A stretch of 37,490 nucleotides of DNA, taken from Pseudomonadota bacterium (GTDB taxonomy: Bacteria; Pseudomonadota; Gammaproteobacteria; Burkholderiales; SG8-39). The notes below the pieces were generated by a model, which was not told the origin of the DNA, searched no databases, and worked only from the letters and a program-made list of their open reading frames with translations. The position numbers were made by a program, and so were the translations under genes. Positions 35,507-37,490 of this stretch are shown here, in pieces; position 1 is the stretch's first letter; each line of letters begins with the position of its first letter. Location of the stretch: contig JAPLRD010000147.1 of assembly GCA_026399375.1 (NCBI GenBank), positions 1 through 37,490 of the forward strand, given 5' to 3'.

Positions 35507-36478
35507 ATGCAATATCGCAATCTCGTTAATTTGGCCTCGCTCTGCGCGTTGGCACTCGGGCTTGTCGCGCCGGCGCTCGCCCAGCCCTATCCCTCCCGCC
35601 CGGTGACGATGGTGGTTCCCTACGCGCCAGGGGGCGGCGCCGATATCATCGCGCGCCTGCTGGCGGACGCGATGAAAGCGCAGCTCGGGCAACCGGTAAT
35701 AGTGACCAACCGGCCCGGGGGGCAGGGGACCATAGGGACCGCGGAGGTGATACAGGCCAAGCCGGACGGATACACAATCGCGCTATCGGCCGTGGCGACG
35801 CTCACGGTGCAGCCGCATCGCCAGGATCTGCCCTACAACACGCCCGACGATTACGAGCCGATCATCAAGGCGGCCAACCTGCCGATCATGTTTTCGGTGC
35901 ACGCCAAGACACCGTGGAAAACGATGAAGGAGGCGTTCGACTTCATCCGCGCCAATCCGGGCAAGATCCGCGTCGGCTCGCCCGGCAACGGTTCGATGGG
36001 GCACCTGACACTGGCCACCCTGAACACCAAGGCGGGCACCCGCTTCGCCCACGTTCCGTATCTGAGCGGCGCAGAGTCCATTCCTTCGATGCTCGGCGGC
36101 CACGTCGAGGCGCTGGTGGTGCATCCGCCGGAGATTCTGCCGCATACCGGCGCCGGGACGGCGCGGGTGCTGGCAACCTTCGAGGAAAAACGCAACCCGA
36201 GCTATCCCGATGCGCCGACTTTCCGCGAGCTCGGGTACGACGTGACCCTGGGCGTCTACTACCCCCTGATCGGACCAAAGGGTCTGCCGAAGGACATCCG
36301 CGACAAGCTCTATCAGGCGGCGAAGGCGGCGCTCGCGGATCCCACGTTCTCGGCAGGCGTGAAGTCGCGCGGATTCGTCCTCGACACCAAGGAGCCGGAA
36401 GCCTTCCGTCAGGAACTCTGGGCGTCCTACCGAGCCAACGCAGAGATTCTGAAAGAGCTCGGCCTGGGCAAGAAATGA
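35507..36478 (+). CDS. Tripartite tricarboxylate transporter receptor (TctC/Bug family)
   Basis: This is a periplasmic binding protein of the Bug/TctC family, abundant in Burkholderiales. From the ATG at 35507, preceded by AGGAGA, the product is 323 residues. The signal peptide (hydrophobic core about 8-22) is probably cleaved after residue 25, in PALAQP. The mature N-terminus YPSRPVTMVVPYAPGGGADI is the family signature with the carboxylate-binding PGGG loop; VTNRPGGQGTIGTAEV is also characteristic. It follows the enolase-superfamily gene by 19 bases and overlaps the tctB start by four. It probably captures the substrate of the two upstream enzymes. Confidence 0.95.
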   Translation: MQYRNLVNLASLCALALGLVAPALAQPYPSRPVTMVVPYAPGGGADIIARLLADAMKAQLGQPVIVTNRPGGQGTIGTAEVIQAKPDGYTIALSAVATLTVQPHRQDLPYNTPDDYEPIIKAANLPIMFSVHAKTPWKTMKEAFDFIRANPGKIRVGSPGNGSMGHLTLATLNTKAGTRFAHVPYLSGAESIPSMLGGHVEALVVHPPEILPHTGAGTARVLATFEEKRNPSYPDAPTFRELGYDVTLGVYYPLIGPKGLPKDIRDKLYQAAKAALADPTFSAGVKSRGFVLDTKEPEAFRQELWASYRANAEILKELGLGKK

Positions 36479-36927
36479 ACTCGCGCGCGGCGGGCTTGGC
36501 CGCCGCAGTCATGTTCCTTGTGATCGGCAGCGGCCAGTTCTACATGGCGCTCGCCCTGCCGCGCGGAACGCTGGCCGAACCGGGCCCGGGCGTGTTTCCC
36601 CTGCTCGTCGGGGCCTTGATGAGCGCCGCATCGCTTGCTTGCCTGTTGCTGGCGATCGTCGAACATCATCCGGTGCGTTCGAATCTGCTCGCCGACGCGG
36701 CGCGGCCTGCCATTCTCGTGGCGGCATTGGCCGCGTTCCTCCTGCTGCTTCCGCGCGTCGGCTTCGTCCTGCCCTCCTTGCTGCTGCAGGTGGTTACGCT
36801 GCAGGTGTTCGGCATGCGCGGGGTATGGCGCCGGTTGGCTGTGGCGGCTGCAACGACCGCCGCCGCCGTTCTGGTTTTCCAAACCCTCCTCGGCGTTCAG
36901 TTCCCAACACCGACGTGGAGCTTCTGA
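36475..36927 (+). CDS. tctB: Tripartite tricarboxylate transporter small membrane subunit (TctB)
   Basis: The 150-residue protein has four predicted membrane helices (about 7-28, 43-63, 77-95 and 115-140), the layout of TctB. Between helices 1 and 2 lies AEPGPGVFPLLVGALMS, the conserved Gly/Pro-rich TctB segment, and helix 3 precedes LPRVGFVLPS. The start ATG overlaps the stop of the receptor gene (ATGA), and the stop is one base before the likely start of tctA. With TctC and TctA it forms a secondary transporter for carboxylates. Confidence 0.9.
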   Translation: MNSRAAGLAAAVMFLVIGSGQFYMALALPRGTLAEPGPGVFPLLVGALMSAASLACLLLAIVEHHPVRSNLLADAARPAILVAALAAFLLLLPRVGFVLPSLLLQVVTLQVFGMRGVWRRLAVAAATTAAAVLVFQTLLGVQFPTPTWSF

Positions 36928-36928
36928 G

Positions 36929-37490
36929 TTGAACGCGGTCGACGGAATTCTGTTCGGTTTTTCGGTCGCGTTCGAGTGGCGCAACCTGCTTGCGTGCTTT
37001 GTCGGCGTCCTGATCGGAACCGTCGTCGGTGTGCTTCCGGGCATCGGACCGGTGGGAGCCATGGCGCTATTGCTGCCGGCGACCTACGCGCTGTCGCCCG
37101 CCGGCGCATTGATCATGCTCGCCGGGATCTACTACGGATCCATGTACGGCGGTTCGCGAAGTCTCTTCGGTGGTCACCACGCTCGACGGCTACGAGATGG
37201 CGCAGCGCGGCCGCGCGGGGCCGGCCTTGTTCGTCGCGGCGATCGGTTCCTTCGTGGCTGGCACCGTCGGCGTCATCGGCCTGGCCTTCGTCGGCCCGTT
37301 GTTGTCCAAGGTTGCGCTCACGTTCGGGCCGCCCGAATATTGCGCCCTGTGCCTGCTCGGTTTGATGATCCTTTCCCGGCTCACGGACTCATCGCTGTCG
37401 CGGGCGTTCGTGATGGTCGCGGCGGGTCTCGCGCTTTCCACCATCGGCATGGAGCCGATGTCCGGGACCAGCCGCTTCACCTTTGGTTTC
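36929..37490 (+). pseudogene. tctA: Tripartite tricarboxylate transporter large subunit (TctA), frameshifted and cut by window end
   Basis: TctA is the large permease subunit. A TTG at 36929 is the likely start. Residues 1-77 read normally, including GTVVGVLPGIGPVGAMALLL, and reach YYGSMYGGS near 37155. There the frame changes: family members continue with about a dozen conserved residues (TT-hydrophobic-NIPGE). Here the sequence jumps straight to EVSSVVTTLDGYEMAQRGRA in the next frame, starting at 37158, and then runs open to 37490 (ending GTSRFTFGF). The lost stretch, by comparison with the usual motif, is roughly 30-35 bases and removes a strongly conserved loop. As written no working permease is made; it could be a real deletion or a consensus error. 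Confidence 0.85.

Overview
The window is a high-GC chromosomal segment of a betaproteobacterium, most likely Burkholderiales-like. The grounds are protein content and gene order read by eye, with no database search. Three core clusters have betaproteobacterial order: dusB-fis-purH-purD-hemF; amgK-murU divergent from lptD-surA-pdxA-rsmA; and glyQ-glyS-gmhB-plsC-M48-gloA. The right third adds TAXI-TRAP and tripartite tricarboxylate (TctCBA) transporters, which are typical of this group. No rRNA, tRNA, insertion sequence, CRISPR array or phage gene was seen.

Layout. Bases 1-9107 (minus strand) carry the 5' part of hemF, then purD, purH, fis, dusB, a UbiH-type monooxygenase, pepP, murU and amgK. 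Bases 9183-15275 (plus) carry lptD, surA, pdxA, rsmA and a conserved protein I cannot name. Bases 15419-20937 (minus) carry gloA, an M48-like metallohydrolase, plsC, a frameshifted gmhB, glyS and glyQ. Bases 21043-25517 hold a DUF1857 protein, a membrane diguanylate cyclase, an NfeD/slipin pair and an MFS permease. Bases 25808-37490 form an accessory catabolic region.

In the accessory region, a lone homologue of 4-hydroxybutyryl-CoA dehydratase retains the complete iron-sulfur ligand set. It is followed by two divergent operons. The left one encodes a NIPSNAP protein, an RraA-like protein, an HpcH/HpaI aldolase, a D-2-hydroxyacid dehydrogenase and a TAXI-TRAP transporter. The right one encodes a second HpcH/HpaI aldolase, an enolase-superfamily dehydratase/racemase and a TctCBA transporter. 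Together they read as an uptake, dehydration, aldol cleavage and reduction route for an unidentified hydroxylated organic acid, perhaps a sugar acid. This is the best candidate for an undescribed system; the substrate is inference.

Three loci look damaged in the same way, by short sequence loss: the murU/pepP junction (gene ends merged, pepP N-terminus missing), gmhB (frameshift) and tctA (a conserved motif lost, with a frameshift). They may be real decay or consensus/assembly errors, and need read-level confirmation before any biological reading.
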